64,000 nucleotides of DNA, taken from the NCBI RefSeq assembly GCF_000219915.2, contig NC_017964.1:372001-436000 (forward strand). The letters are read 5' to 3'. Shown here piece by piece: positions 29,801 through 38,028 of this stretch. How positions within the stretch are numbered: position 1 is the stretch's first letter; every line of letters starts with the position of its first letter. Made by a program: the position numbers and the translations under genes. The notes beneath the pieces were generated by a model, which saw only the letters and a program-made list of their open reading frames with translations, searched no databases and was not told the DNA's origin. The DNA comes from Advenella kashmirensis WT001. Its GTDB lineage: Bacteria > Pseudomonadota > Gammaproteobacteria > Burkholderiales > Burkholderiaceae_B.

Positions 29801-31114
29801 CGATATGCAGGCCATTGACGTAGGACAGGCGTCCCTGCCCATCATACGCAGCCCGTAACCCAGGTGCGGCGCAACCGATGCATCCATGACCTTTGACCGA
29901 TTCGAGCAGATATCGGCCGTGGACGCGTCGCCAGACGAAGCTTGTATGCTGTCCGTTGCCATCTGTGACGCGGGTGATGCTGCGTTGCGCACCGGCGGCG
30001 CCATAGCTGAACAACTGGGTGCCCGTGCCGGTGGGCTGATCGTGCAGCACGGCCCGGATCACTCTGCCGCTTGGGTCATATTGCCAGGTCCGCAAGCGGT
30101 AGCGTTGTACAACGGGGTCAGGCAGATTCGCCATAAGTGGAGCGCGGGCTGTTGTGACCGATATGGCGGCGGATTGGGCAGAAGACTCCAGCACGGGCAG
30201 GGCGCCGGCAACAAGGGGGTTGTTGGCGTGTGCGTTGCTGCGGGGCACGATCGCCATGCCCGTCAGTTTGTATGGGTCTCCTGCCTGATAAGCTGGTTCG
30301 TATAGGTATAGCGTCAGCCTGTCACCATCCCTGGTAGCGGATACCAGACGCCCGGCAGATAGATCGTAGCGATATCGGATGGGTCCATGTGGCGTATCGA
30401 TTCGGATCAGGCGTGTGCGGGCAGGCACGCGATTATTCTGGGTGTAATGAAACACCAGGATTTGCCCGGCCTGACTTGTGACTTGACGGATCCTGTCGGC
30501 AAAAATCGAGGCGCGGCTGTAGCGCTGTATCTGCAGGTGGTGTCCGGCCACGTTCAGTGCGGTCAGCAACCCCTGACGGTTAAAGGAGAGGGTACTGCCG
30601 TCAGGCCAGCGCCAGACCCAGCCGCTATCGGCAACCATCAGTCGCCCATAGGCAGGGATAACGGCCGGAACAGTTTTGCCAGTTCGTCTGCCAAACAGGA
30701 TGCGCGAGCCATCGGCCTGGGTAATTTGCAGGCCTTCGGGCGTGCGTTGCAGATCAATATCGAAATTGTGCCGCCAGCCCGCGCCCAGTCCCCGGTCTGA
30801 CCGGTCCATTGCGTTATAACTGCGCACCAGCAGCAAGCCGTCATGGCGCAGCGGCAGATCGGTTGTTTCCTGGTATTTGTTGCCGGTGGCCAGATTAACC
30901 GGGTTGCCGGCACCGCTATTGATGACCGGCTCATTGGCACCCAGGGTAAAAGGGTTGTTGCTGCGGCACGGATGGCCGGTGCCGGCCGCCGGACGCACGC
31001 ATTGCGCAATATTTGCTTGTCCGGCAACGGCCTCTGGGCAAAATGGAGCATGCCTGCAAGCACCAGAATCAGGTGCGTGCAAGCAGGAAAAATTGAGCGA
31101 GGACGGGTTCGCAT
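26862..31114 (-). CDS. Secreted Rhs-repeat protein with C-terminal DUF2235/Tle1-like hydrolase domain (one frameshift)
   Basis: Very large protein (about 1417 residues corrected). The start at 31114 (MRTRPRSIFPACTH) gives a Sec signal peptide with core LILVLAGMLHFA. The frame must then shift by one base near 31040 (missing C) to reach EAVAGQANIAQCVRPAAG and the long open frame; an alternative unshifted start upstream lacks a signal. Next come a DUF6531-like region (NPVNLATGNKYQET), YD/Rhs repeats, and the core end (YPGQYEDEATGWFDNIYRTY, GHYLEPDPIG, YVDPLGL). From about residue 1008 a DUF2235 alpha/beta hydrolase follows: LFAFDGTRNQ, nucleophile motif VIGFSRGAA, MGLFDTV, and GNHSDMGG. This fits a lipase/phospholipase toxin tip. 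No immunity gene, VgrG or PAAR is seen nearby. Confidence 0.85.
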
Positions 31115-31204
31115 GACCAATAACCTGAAAAATGCGTATCATCACCTTTTGAATGCATTTGCAGTGGTCGCAGTCCAATAAAATATCTAATGAGGAAAAC
31201 CGTT

Positions 31205-31567
31205 ATGCTGATTACTTTTCGTTCGGATATAGCTGGCGATGTCCTGATGATGGCCGAGCAGGCCAGGACGGTATTGCAGGCGGCAGGCCGTGAGTATGAT
31301 ACCGTGCCTGAAATGGGTGTCTTTACCGTTGCCCAGCTGGAAGAAGCCATTCGTCAGCTGGAACAGGCTATCAATGCGGACCCGGATTCAGCGCCTGACC
31401 ATCAGTTTGATGACAAGGATCGCGAAGAAGAGGACGACGAGGTTGCCGTGCATCCCATCAGTGAAAATGTGAGCTTGCGCCGCCGTGCCTACCCGTTACT
31501 GGATATGATGCGTCAGGCCAAGGCCGCTGGCAAGGAAGTGGTCTGGGAAAAAGGCAGCGCCTGGTAA
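31205..31567 (+). CDS. DUF1840 family protein
   Basis: Small acidic cytoplasmic protein of 120 residues, with the family pattern MLITFRSDIAGDVLMM at the start and RRRAYPLLDMMRQAKAAGK near the end, separated by an Asp/Glu-rich stretch (about residues 60-80). ATG 31205 is preferred because GAGGAAAAC precedes it and it matches the family start. It is divergent from the Rhs gene with about 90 bp between. The function is unknown. I do not read it as an immunity protein because the family is a widespread betaproteobacterial housekeeping type. Confidence 0.8.
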   Translation: MLITFRSDIAGDVLMMAEQARTVLQAAGREYDTVPEMGVFTVAQLEEAIRQLEQAINADPDSAPDHQFDDKDREEEDDEVAVHPISENVSLRRRAYPLLDMMRQAKAAGKEVVWEKGSAW

Positions 31568-31726
31568 ACAGGGCAGGTCAGAAATAGCAGACCAGGTTCG
31601 TCGCCGCTCAGCTCGGCGTGCGAGGCCTGCACGGCAGTTTCCTGCCACACAGTTTGAGAGTCAGAATAGGGCATGATTCATGCGGGGCGAGCGCCCGCAG
31701 GCATTGCGCCTGCAAGAAAAAGCAAG

Positions 31727-31761
31727 CGGGCGCAGGGCTGCAAAAAGAAGCCCTGCGCCCG
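31727..31761 (-). terminator. Strong stem-loop after leuA
   Basis: Perfect 13-bp inverted repeat (CGGGCGCAGGGCT/AGCCCTGCGCCCG), 9-base loop. On the minus strand CTTGCTTTTTCTT follows, so it terminates leuA transcription about 100 bp past its stop. It may also stop plus-strand transcripts from the DUF1840 gene. Confidence 0.75.
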
Positions 31762-31861
31762 AATCACGCTTTACGGTGACAATAAAACTCCCATGGATAC
31801 CATCCCTGGAAACCCGCCGCCTGCAGTTGGCAGGTGACGGATTTAACAGGCTTCTTTGGCG

Positions 31862-33565
31862 TTAAGCGACTTCGCGCATGGCGGCGCCTTCTGTGGCCTG
31901 CTGGTTCAGATGGCGGTTGACAGCGCTCAGGACGGCCACAAATGATGCGGTAACGATGTCCTTGTGGATGCCCACGCCAAAACCGGTGGCAGATTCACCA
32001 AGCCGCAGTTCCACGTAGCAGACGGCAGATGTTTTTTCGCCGGAACCCATGGCGTGTTCGTGATAATCCATAAAGCGGATCGGCAGATTCAGCGCGTTGA
32101 TGAAGGCTGAAATGGCCCCTTCGCCGCTTCCTTCCACCACTTTGATCTGACCATCTACCTCAAGCTCTGCGCGGATGCTGAACTGGTCGCCGGCTTCGCC
32201 ATCGGCCTTGCTATTGATTTGGTGACGAATCAGTTTCCATGGCGTGGTCTGTTTCAGATACTCTTTTTCAAAGATATCGAACACGGCATTGCCGTTGACT
32301 TCCGTTCCGGTTTCGTCGGTCACGCGCTGGATGGCGCGAGAAAATTCGATCTGCAGGCGGCGCGGCAAATTCAGGCCGCGTTCGTTTTCCAGAAGATAGG
32401 AGACACCACCCTTGCCTGACTGGCTGTTTACCCGGATGACCGCATCATAGCTGCGTCCGAGATCGGCCGGATCAATCGGCAGGTAAGGCACTTCCCAGAC
32501 ACCATCTTCTTTCTGTACCGCAAACCCTTTCTTGATGGCATCCTGGTGCGATCCCGAGAACGCGGTAAAGACCAGGTCGCCAGCATAGGGATGACGGGGA
32601 TGTACGGGCAATTGATTGCAGTATTCTGCGGTGCGGCGCACGTCGTCGATGTCGGAGAAGTCCAGACCCGGATGAATACCCTGTGTGTACAAATTGAGCG
32701 CCAGGGTGACCAGGCACACGTTGCCCGTACGCTCGCCACTGCCAAACAGGCAGCCTTCGATGCGGTCTGCACCGGCCATCACAGCCAGTTCTGCGGCGGC
32801 AACGGCCGTGCCGCGATCGTTATGCGGGTGCACGCTGACAATAACGCTTTCGCGATTATTGACGTTGTTGCAGAACCATTCAATCTGGTCTGCATACATA
32901 TTGGGCGTGGTGGCCTCAATGGTTGCAGGCAGGTTGAACACGATCCGGTCTGTGGCAGTAGGCTGCCACACCTCGGCCACCGCATTACACACCTCTACTG
33001 CAAATTCCGGCTCTGTGGTGCTGAACACTTCAGGAGAGTATTCATAGCGCCATTTGGTTTCGGGGTGTCGGCTCATGGCCTTTTTGATCAACGCCGTACC
33101 GGTGGTGGCGATATTTTTGACCTCGTCCTTGTTCATATTGAAGACGATTTTGCGAAACGCGGGCGCGCAGGCGTTATACAGGTGCACCATCGCCTGGCGG
33201 GCGCCGGCCGCCGCTTCCACCGTCCGGTTGATCAGGTCTTCGCGCGACTGGGTCAGCACGATGATGAGCACATCTTCGGGAATATGGTTTTCTTCGATTA
33301 GGATGCGAACGAAGTCAAAATCGGTCTGGGAGGCGGACGGAAAGCCGACTTCAATCTCCTTGAAACCGATTTTGACCAGGTGTTTGAAAAAGCGCAGCTT
33401 GCGCTCGATGCTCATAGGCTCGATAAGAGACTGGTTGCCATCGCGCAGATCGGTACTCATCCAGATGGGTGGATGTTCAATTTTCTTGCTGGGCCACGTG
33501 CGTTCCGAGAAATCGCGTTCGAACGCCTTGAAGGGAATGTATTTGGAAGCGGGGTTGGAGATCAT
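31862..33565 (-). CDS. leuA: 2-isopropylmalate synthase, long form
   Basis: First committed enzyme of leucine synthesis, condensing acetyl-CoA with 2-oxoisovalerate. It is a 567-residue LeuA type 2 enzyme. The TIM-barrel catalytic domain begins at [18 protein letters not shown] (metal-binding Asp, proton-abstracting Arg) and includes [17 protein letters not shown] with the metal-ligand histidines. The C-terminal LeuA dimer/regulatory domain (about 430-560) senses leucine. TAGG lies seven bases before the ATG. A candidate leader peptide with a run of Leu codons and alternative RNA stems precedes it (see 33585-33850). Confidence 0.94.
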   Translation of the reverse strand: MISNPASKYIPFKAFERDFSERTWPSKKIEHPPIWMSTDLRDGNQSLIEPMSIERKLRFFKHLVKIGFKEIEVGFPSASQTDFDFVRILIEENHIPEDVLIIVLTQSREDLINRTVEAAAGARQAMVHLYNACAPAFRKIVFNMNKDEVKNIATTGTALIKKAMSRHPETKWRYEYSPEVFSTTEPEFAVEVCNAVAEVWQPTATDRIVFNLPATIEATTPNMYADQIEWFCNNVNNRESVIVSVHPHNDRGTAVAAAELAVMAGADRIEGCLFGSGERTGNVCLVTLALNLYTQGIHPGLDFSDIDDVRRTAEYCNQLPVHPRHPYAGDLVFTAFSGSHQDAIKKGFAVQKEDGVWEVPYLPIDPADLGRSYDAVIRVNSQSGKGGVSYLLENERGLNLPRRLQIEFSRAIQRVTDETGTEVNGNAVFDIFEKEYLKQTTPWKLIRHQINSKADGEAGDQFSIRAELEVDGQIKVVEGSGEGAISAFINALNLPIRFMDYHEHAMGSGEKTSAVCYVELRLGESATGFGVGIHKDIVTASFVAVLSAVNRHLNQQATEGAAMREVA

Positions 33566-33584
33566 GATGCACCTATTTAGGGGA

Positions 33585-33651
33585 GAATCCCGGTGCGAAC
33601 AGACTGGAGTTAAGCAGCGACGCCGGGATTCAGAATAATAAAACGGAATCC
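33585..33651 (-). promoter_or_regulatory. Mutually exclusive stem-loops in the leuA leader RNA
   Basis: On the minus strand GAATCCCGG pairs with CCGGGATTC (33585-33631, 9 bp) close to the leuA ribosome binding site. The same GAATCC can instead pair with an upstream GGATTC (33626-33651). The two stems share bases and cannot coexist, as in attenuators. No classical T-run follows the downstream stem, so control could be translational rather than by termination. Confidence 0.5.
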
Positions 33652-33667
33652 TTGTGGCTTGTACAGG

Positions 33668-33706
33668 GGCTGTCGAACTGCCACGAACGCTCTAGGCTCG
33701 ACAACC
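33668..33706 (-). promoter_or_regulatory. Stem-loop overlapping the end of the leuA leader peptide
   Basis: Minus strand GGTTGTCGA pairs with TCGACAGCC (9 bp, one G-U). The 5' arm lies within the last codons of the leader ORF, 7 bases after its Leu run, so a ribosome stalled on those codons would cover or free it. Confidence 0.45.
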
Positions 33707-33850
33707 GATCGCTAGCAGTAGCAGAGAAGCAGAAATGGCAACGGCAGAAAGCGTTGCGTCAGGTGTAGCGGCGGCCCACAGCTTAGCCGCGGCGCAAGCT
33801 GTGTTGCGACCGGATAAAGCGTTGCGAGAAAATGCGGGCTGGCTCTTCAT
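33692..33850 (-). CDS. Candidate leucine leader peptide upstream of leuA
   Basis: Unbroken 52-codon frame beginning ATG AAG AGC CAG and ending in TAG, with four consecutive Leu codons CTG CTA CTG CTA (33713-33724) close to its stop. CTA is generally a rare Leu codon in GC-rich genomes. A Leu run near the end of a short upstream frame, followed by alternative hairpins before leuA, is the classical arrangement of amino-acid attenuation. The ribosome binding site is weak (AAGG one base from the ATG), so initiation could be elsewhere. The ORF has no similarity that I recognise. Translation is inference. Confidence 0.5.
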   Translation of the reverse strand: MKSQPAFSRNALSGRNTACAAAKLWAAATPDATLSAVAISASLLLLAIGCRA

Positions 33851-33924
33851 ACCTTAACTATAAGAAAAATTACCTCGCGGCGCAAGCGTTTTTTCCACTT
33901 GCGCCGCGATAACGGCGGTTTTGA

Positions 33925-34911
33925 TCAGGTAATGGTATGTTTGACTTCATCGCGCGGGGGGCGCAGATGCGTGGCTTCAGGGCGGCCAATGGTCGGTTCG
34001 GTCTGTTCGGAGCTGGAGACCGTTGGTTGCGCTTTGGCCGGTTCATCAGGGATTGTCGGTTCGTTCTGTGTAGGCGTGGCAACATCGGTTGTCGCATCCG
34101 CGATGTTGGCCGTGGGTTTGGGTTCGGATGCCGGCGCATCTTCCGATTCCGATCGGGTGGCCGGTGAAGTGGTGTTGGTTACCGGCTCAACTGCTGCGGA
34201 ACTGGATGCAGCGCCCGCGGTGCCAGTCGCCACAGCGCCGACAGCCGGCGCTGTAGAACGGACATCGGTAGCGACAGGTTTCGTTGCTGCTGGCTCCGGC
34301 TGCAGCGTAGGCACTTGGCCAGACTTATCCTGCACCGGGCTTTGGGCCAACGCAGCGGCAATGCGACTATCTGCCGCCACCGCTGGGCCAGGGCCCAGCA
34401 GCCGTTCCTGTTCCCGGATCTGTGCCAGTTTGCTGACTCGGTTGTTATCCAGTTCATCCTTGGTCGTTTTCAGGTTACCGATATTGATGGGTTCGCTGCG
34501 GTCACGCCAGACCCAGCCGAGCACGTCCCGGCCTTCCGGGGAGAGGCTGCCGATCAATTGGGCTGCGGTCTCGGCGGGTACGGTCTTATAGGCAGCGCGC
34601 TCCACGCTTCCGGTATACCAGGCGCTCAGGAAAAAATAGACAATCAGGGTGCCCAGCAGGACCACAGCCCACCACAGGTAGGTATTGATACTCTGTAAAA
34701 AAGAAACCAGTTGTACGTTAAACTTGTTCAGAAACGCGTAGTCCTGGGCTGCACCGAATTCAAGGATACTTGCGGCAACCCACAGCCAGATCACGATTGT
34801 GACGATAATCACGGCGGCACGCATTATAATCCTTGGGGTAGCCAGCTTAAGCAGCGTTTTGCTTACCAATCTGGCATCATTTTGCTGAACCGCGGCATTG
34901 CTGTATTTCAT
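33925..34911 (-). CDS. Uncharacterised two-helix membrane protein with low-complexity tail
   Basis: Protein of 328 residues that I do not recognise. Two hydrophobic helices are clear (about residues 31-52, AAVIIVTIVIWLWVAASIL, and 76-97, WWAVVLLGTLIVYFFLSAW). A soluble stretch (about 100-165) containing LIGSLSPEGRDVLGWVWRD follows, then about 160 residues rich in Ala, Pro, Thr, Ser and Glu that look disordered. The start at 34911 has GGA six bases upstream. A longer frame to 35115 would overlap rpoN and is unlikely. It is divergent from rpoN with only 17 bp between the starts. A role in the envelope is possible but unproven. Confidence 0.65.
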   Translation of the reverse strand: MKYSNAAVQQNDARLVSKTLLKLATPRIIMRAAVIIVTIVIWLWVAASILEFGAAQDYAFLNKFNVQLVSFLQSINTYLWWAVVLLGTLIVYFFLSAWYTGSVERAAYKTVPAETAAQLIGSLSPEGRDVLGWVWRDRSEPINIGNLKTTKDELDNNRVSKLAQIREQERLLGPGPAVAADSRIAAALAQSPVQDKSGQVPTLQPEPAATKPVATDVRSTAPAVGAVATGTAGAASSSAAVEPVTNTTSPATRSESEDAPASEPKPTANIADATTDVATPTQNEPTIPDEPAKAQPTVSSSEQTEPTIGRPEATHLRPPRDEVKHTIT

Positions 34912-34928
34912 AGGTATTCCAAATCGAT

Positions 34929-36322
34929 ATGCGTCATGCGTTAGAACTTCGAACCGGCCAGCAGTTGGTGCTGACCCCGCAACTGCAACAATCTTTGCGC
35001 TTGTTGCAGTGTTCTGCGCTGGATCTCCAGGCAGAACTGGCACAGGTGTTGCAGGACAATCCCATGCTTGAACTTGTCGATAATAACCAAATATCAGAAG
35101 ATAGTACAAATACAAGCGAAAATGATGCCGAGCTTTTACAACAGGATTGGGCCTCGCAGCCGGGTCAGAAATCGCGCGATGACGAATATTTTCAGCCCGA
35201 AACCGCTGTCGGGCTGTCGCTTTCCGAACATTTGCGGGAACAGTTGCGGCTGACCCACGCTTCAGAGCGGGACGTGAGCCTGGCCGAATACCTGATCGAG
35301 GAGCTGGACGATAACGGGTATCTGATGTCCAGCCTGCAGGAAATTGTCACATTGTTCTCTGAGGAGGCCGATGTCAGCGAAGATGATCTGGCCGTCGCCC
35401 TGCGTCTGCTGCAGTCATGTGATCCGCCCGGCGTGGGTGCGCGTACGCTTTCCGAATGCCTGCTGCTGCAATTGAATGTCTCGTCTCTGGCCAACCCGCC
35501 CGATTCCGATGTGCTGGCTTGTGCCCGTCTTATTTGCGAGCACGGGCTGGAGGCGTTGGGACGAGCCGATATGGCGCAATTGCGGTCCGTGACTGGCGCC
35601 GATATCGACAAAATCCGGCAGGCGCATGCCTGATCCGGCAACTGGATCCACGCCCCGGCAAGCAGTTCAGCACGCCTACGGCCGATTATGCCGTGCCCGA
35701 TGTCCTGGTGCGCAAGATAAAAGAGGAGTGGGTGCTGACTATCAACCAGGCGGTGATGCCCTCGCTGCGTATCAGCGAAGGGTACGAAAGCATGATTCGT
35801 CGCCTGGGCAAAGAAGCAGGCTCGGGAATGACCGAGCAACTGGCCGCGGCCAAGGGATTCATGCGCCAGGTCAGCCAGCGTTTTACCACCATTCTGGATG
35901 TCTCGCGTGCCATTATGGACAAGCAGCGCGATTTTCTTGAATACGGCATGGCGCGTTTGCAGCCGTTGACTTTGCGCGATGTGGCTGATGCCGTGGGCAT
36001 GCATGAGTCCACCATCTCCCGGGCCACGACACAGAAGTTTATCGCAACGCCGCATGGGGTGTTTGAGCTGAAGCGGTTTTTTGGCTCCGGCGTGGCAACA
36101 GACAGTGGCGAAAATGCATCAGCAACAGCGGTGCAGATCCGTATTCGCAATTACATTCAGGCAGAACCTGAGGGCAAACCGCTGTCGGACAGCCGCCTGA
36201 CAGACCTGCTGGCACAAGAGGGCATTACCATCGCGCGTCGCACGGTAGCCAAATACCGCGAGGTCCTGGGCATTCCATCAGCATCGTTGCGCAAGGCGCG
36301 GGCCAGCCTTAACCAGGAATAG
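34929..36322 (+). CDS. rpoN: RNA polymerase sigma-54 factor (one frameshift)
   Basis: Alternative sigma factor that needs enhancer-binding activators. Region I is the Gln/Leu-rich start (ELRTGQQLVLTPQLQQSLRL), followed by an acidic region II. Core-binding region motifs are ALRLLQSCDPPGVGARTLSE-like. The frame breaks near 35626, and one extra C (CC to CCC) gives IRQAHALIRQLDPRPGKQFS. The HTH (LRDVADAVGMHESTISRATT) and the RpoN box ARRTVAKYREVLGIPS bind the -24/-12 promoter. The corrected length is 464 residues. It is a single gene, so loss would be notable; a sequence error is more likely. Confidence 0.92.
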
Positions 36323-36567
36323 GGACGCGGAGCGGACCTGCTGCGAGCGCATAAAACCGCAATCAAGGGGGGCGTTGGCAGTCGCAAATGGGTGCGCACA
36401 GTCCACGCATTGCGCTGATTGCGAGCTGTCACATCTCCACCCGCAGGCAGCCGCTTGCGCGCCATACCCGAAAACGCACAAAAAAATGCCAGTAACGCTC
36501 TGAAAGAACGGGATTGTTGGACATTTTCACCAAACCGGATAAGGCGCTTGCAACTTTTTTTGCCTTA
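36323..36567. other. Intergenic region rpoN to bfd
   Basis: No gene seen. It contains GC-rich sequence without a clear terminator. The AT-rich right end forms the bfd promoter. Confidence 0.5.
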
Positions 36568-36586
36568 GATGATAATAACTCTCATG
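36568..36586 (+). promoter_or_regulatory. Possible Fur box over the bfd start
   Basis: GATGATAATAACTCTCATG matches the 19-bp Fur consensus at about 11 positions by eye and lies directly at the bfd start codon. Iron control of bfd genes is well established, but this match is only moderate. Confidence 0.35.
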
Positions 36587-36850
36587 TATATTTGCATTTG
36601 TAATGCCGTCACCGAAGACGCCGTTGTCAGCGCTATTTCCCAGGGCGCCAGCACGCTGAGTGACCTGCAACGAGAACTGGGCGTCGCCACCAATTGTGGG
36701 TGCTGCGCACAAATGGCCTGTAGCTATCTGGAGCGAGCAGCCTGTACGGGTGCGCCTGTTGCTCATGATGGCGCCAACGACCATTGCGGCAAAGACAAAT
36801 GCGATGCGCTTGCTACAGAATCTGTGGTGCTCTGGCGGTCGGCCGCCTGA
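36584..36850 (+). CDS. bfd: Bacterioferritin-associated [2Fe-2S] ferredoxin
   Basis: Protein of 88 residues beginning MYICICNAVTEDAV. The four Fe-S ligands follow the Bfd pattern: Cys4 and Cys6 (C-x-C) plus NCGCCAQM with the C-x2-C pair. It donates electrons to bacterioferritin haem to release stored iron. The protein is longer than the usual 64-75 residues, with an extra 25-residue tail that has two more cysteine/histidine-containing turns (HCGKDKC). It lies 550 bp upstream of bfr. An upstream in-frame ATG at 36569 is less likely. Confidence 0.87.
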   Translation: MYICICNAVTEDAVVSAISQGASTLSDLQRELGVATNCGCCAQMACSYLERAACTGAPVAHDGANDHCGKDKCDALATESVVLWRSAA

Positions 36851-37399
36851 TCTGATCGGCGGGCGTTGCAAAGCACAAGGCACTGGGCTCACGCAGGTTA
36901 AAAGCCATCTCTACCAATAAACCAACAGTCATACAACAGCAAACACCACAGGCGTAAGCTCACTAGCCAAGAGAGCAGCCATTGCATTCGCAATACTAGT
37001 AAGCCAACGCTCCGCCTTCGCGCCCTTCATCACATTTGCAATATTGCATTCGTAACTCCACCGTCATGGACGCCATCTCCAGCCCCTGTTCATGGTTCAG
37101 ATGCGGCTATCTGTCTGACTCTCGCCGTTTTCCGGTTGCCACAGTTGGCCGCGCTGTTGTCTTTGTTTGTCGCCGTTAAAAAAGGAAAATGCGGGCAGAA
37201 TGGCAGGCAGAATACGAAGCCTGGTTGCTGAACAAAAACACTTTCATTTCCATTCTCATTTACCACCTGCAGGGCTTTTGCAGTAAACAGGAGCAAAGCG
37301 GGCGTCTTCCCTTATAATTTCTCTTAACTGCACCACCGGGCTGCCTTCGCAGCCGATCAGCCGCTACTGACGGTGCCTCTCACAGTAAAGGAAACTATC
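36851..37399. other. Long intergenic region between bfd and bfr
   Basis: No gene recognised. Around 36980-37050 there are imperfect repeats of TTGCATTCGCAATA / TTGCAATATTGCATTCG. The right end must contain the bfr promoter; AAAGGAAA precedes the bfr ATG. Confidence 0.45.
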
Positions 37400-37876
37400 A
37401 TGAAAGGCGACAAGGACGTTCTCAAATTTTTGAATAAGCAGCTGACCAACGAGCTGACTTCAATCAACCAGTATTTTCTGCATGCCCGCATGGTCAAAAA
37501 CTGGGGGCTGAATCGTTACAACAAGAGCGAGTATCATATTTCCATCGAAAAAATGAAGAATGCCGACGCCATCATCGAACGCATCTTCCTGCTCGAAGGT
37601 TTGCCCAACTTGCAAGACCTGCACAAGCTGCACATCGGTGAAAACGTACCGGAAATTCTTAAATGCGATCTGAAGATCGAGATCGACAATCACCAGACCT
37701 TGACAGAAGCGATTGCGCACTGTGAAAGCGTGCGTGACTATGTCACGCGCGACCTGTTTCAGGAAAACCTGGAAGACGTTGAAGAACAGATCGACTGGCT
37801 CGAAACCAATATTGAATTGATCGGTAAAATTGGTCTGGAGAACTATCTGCAAAGCCAGATGGGAGACAACGACTGA
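37400..37876 (+). CDS. bfr: Bacterioferritin, haem-binding subunit lacking most ferroxidase ligands
   Basis: Ferritin-like four-helix protein of 158 residues, the usual Bfr length, starting [15 protein letters not shown]. Counting against E. coli Bfr numbering, haem ligand Met52 is present. Of the six di-iron ligands only Glu18 and Glu94 remain: position 51 is Lys, 54 is Asn, 127 is Val and 130 is Gln. The subunit therefore probably binds haem but cannot oxidise iron on its own, as in the BfrA-type subunits of two-component bacterioferritins (Neisseria). The active partner is not in this window. A strong terminator follows. The start ATG has AAAGGAAA upstream. Confidence 0.9.
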   Translation: MKGDKDVLKFLNKQLTNELTSINQYFLHARMVKNWGLNRYNKSEYHISIEKMKNADAIIERIFLLEGLPNLQDLHKLHIGENVPEILKCDLKIEIDNHQTLTEAIAHCESVRDYVTRDLFQENLEDVEEQIDWLETNIELIGKIGLENYLQSQMGDND

Positions 37877-37883
37877 TTGCAGT

Positions 37884-37917
37884 AACAAGGGGCCGGATTG
37901 GCCCCTTGTTCATTTTG
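37884..37917 (+). terminator. Rho-independent terminator after bfr
   Basis: Perfect 11-bp stem (AACAAGGGGCC/GGCCCCTTGTT), 5-base loop, then CATTTTGT, 8 bp past the bfr stop. Confidence 0.85.
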
Positions 37918-38028
37918 TGTCGGATTCAATAGGCAGTATGGTTGTGTGCTTAACAAGATACCGCGTTATCGTGCAGCCGGTTGATCATCGTTTCTGGCAC
38001 ATTGCCCGCAGAGGGCAGGATCGTTTCC

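Noticed and set aside
31205..31567. DUF1840 gene as immunity gene for the Rhs toxin
   Set aside because: It is divergent, belongs to a widespread housekeeping-type family and has no export signal to protect a periplasmic target.
15006..36322. Programmed ribosomal frameshifting as an explanation of the broken genes
   Set aside because: The sites lack slippery heptamers and pseudoknot context, and too many unrelated genes are affected.
36980..37060. tRNA-like or small RNA gene in the bfd-bfr gap
   Set aside because: Repeats of TTGCATTCGCAA do not fold into a cloverleaf and no T-loop sequence is present.
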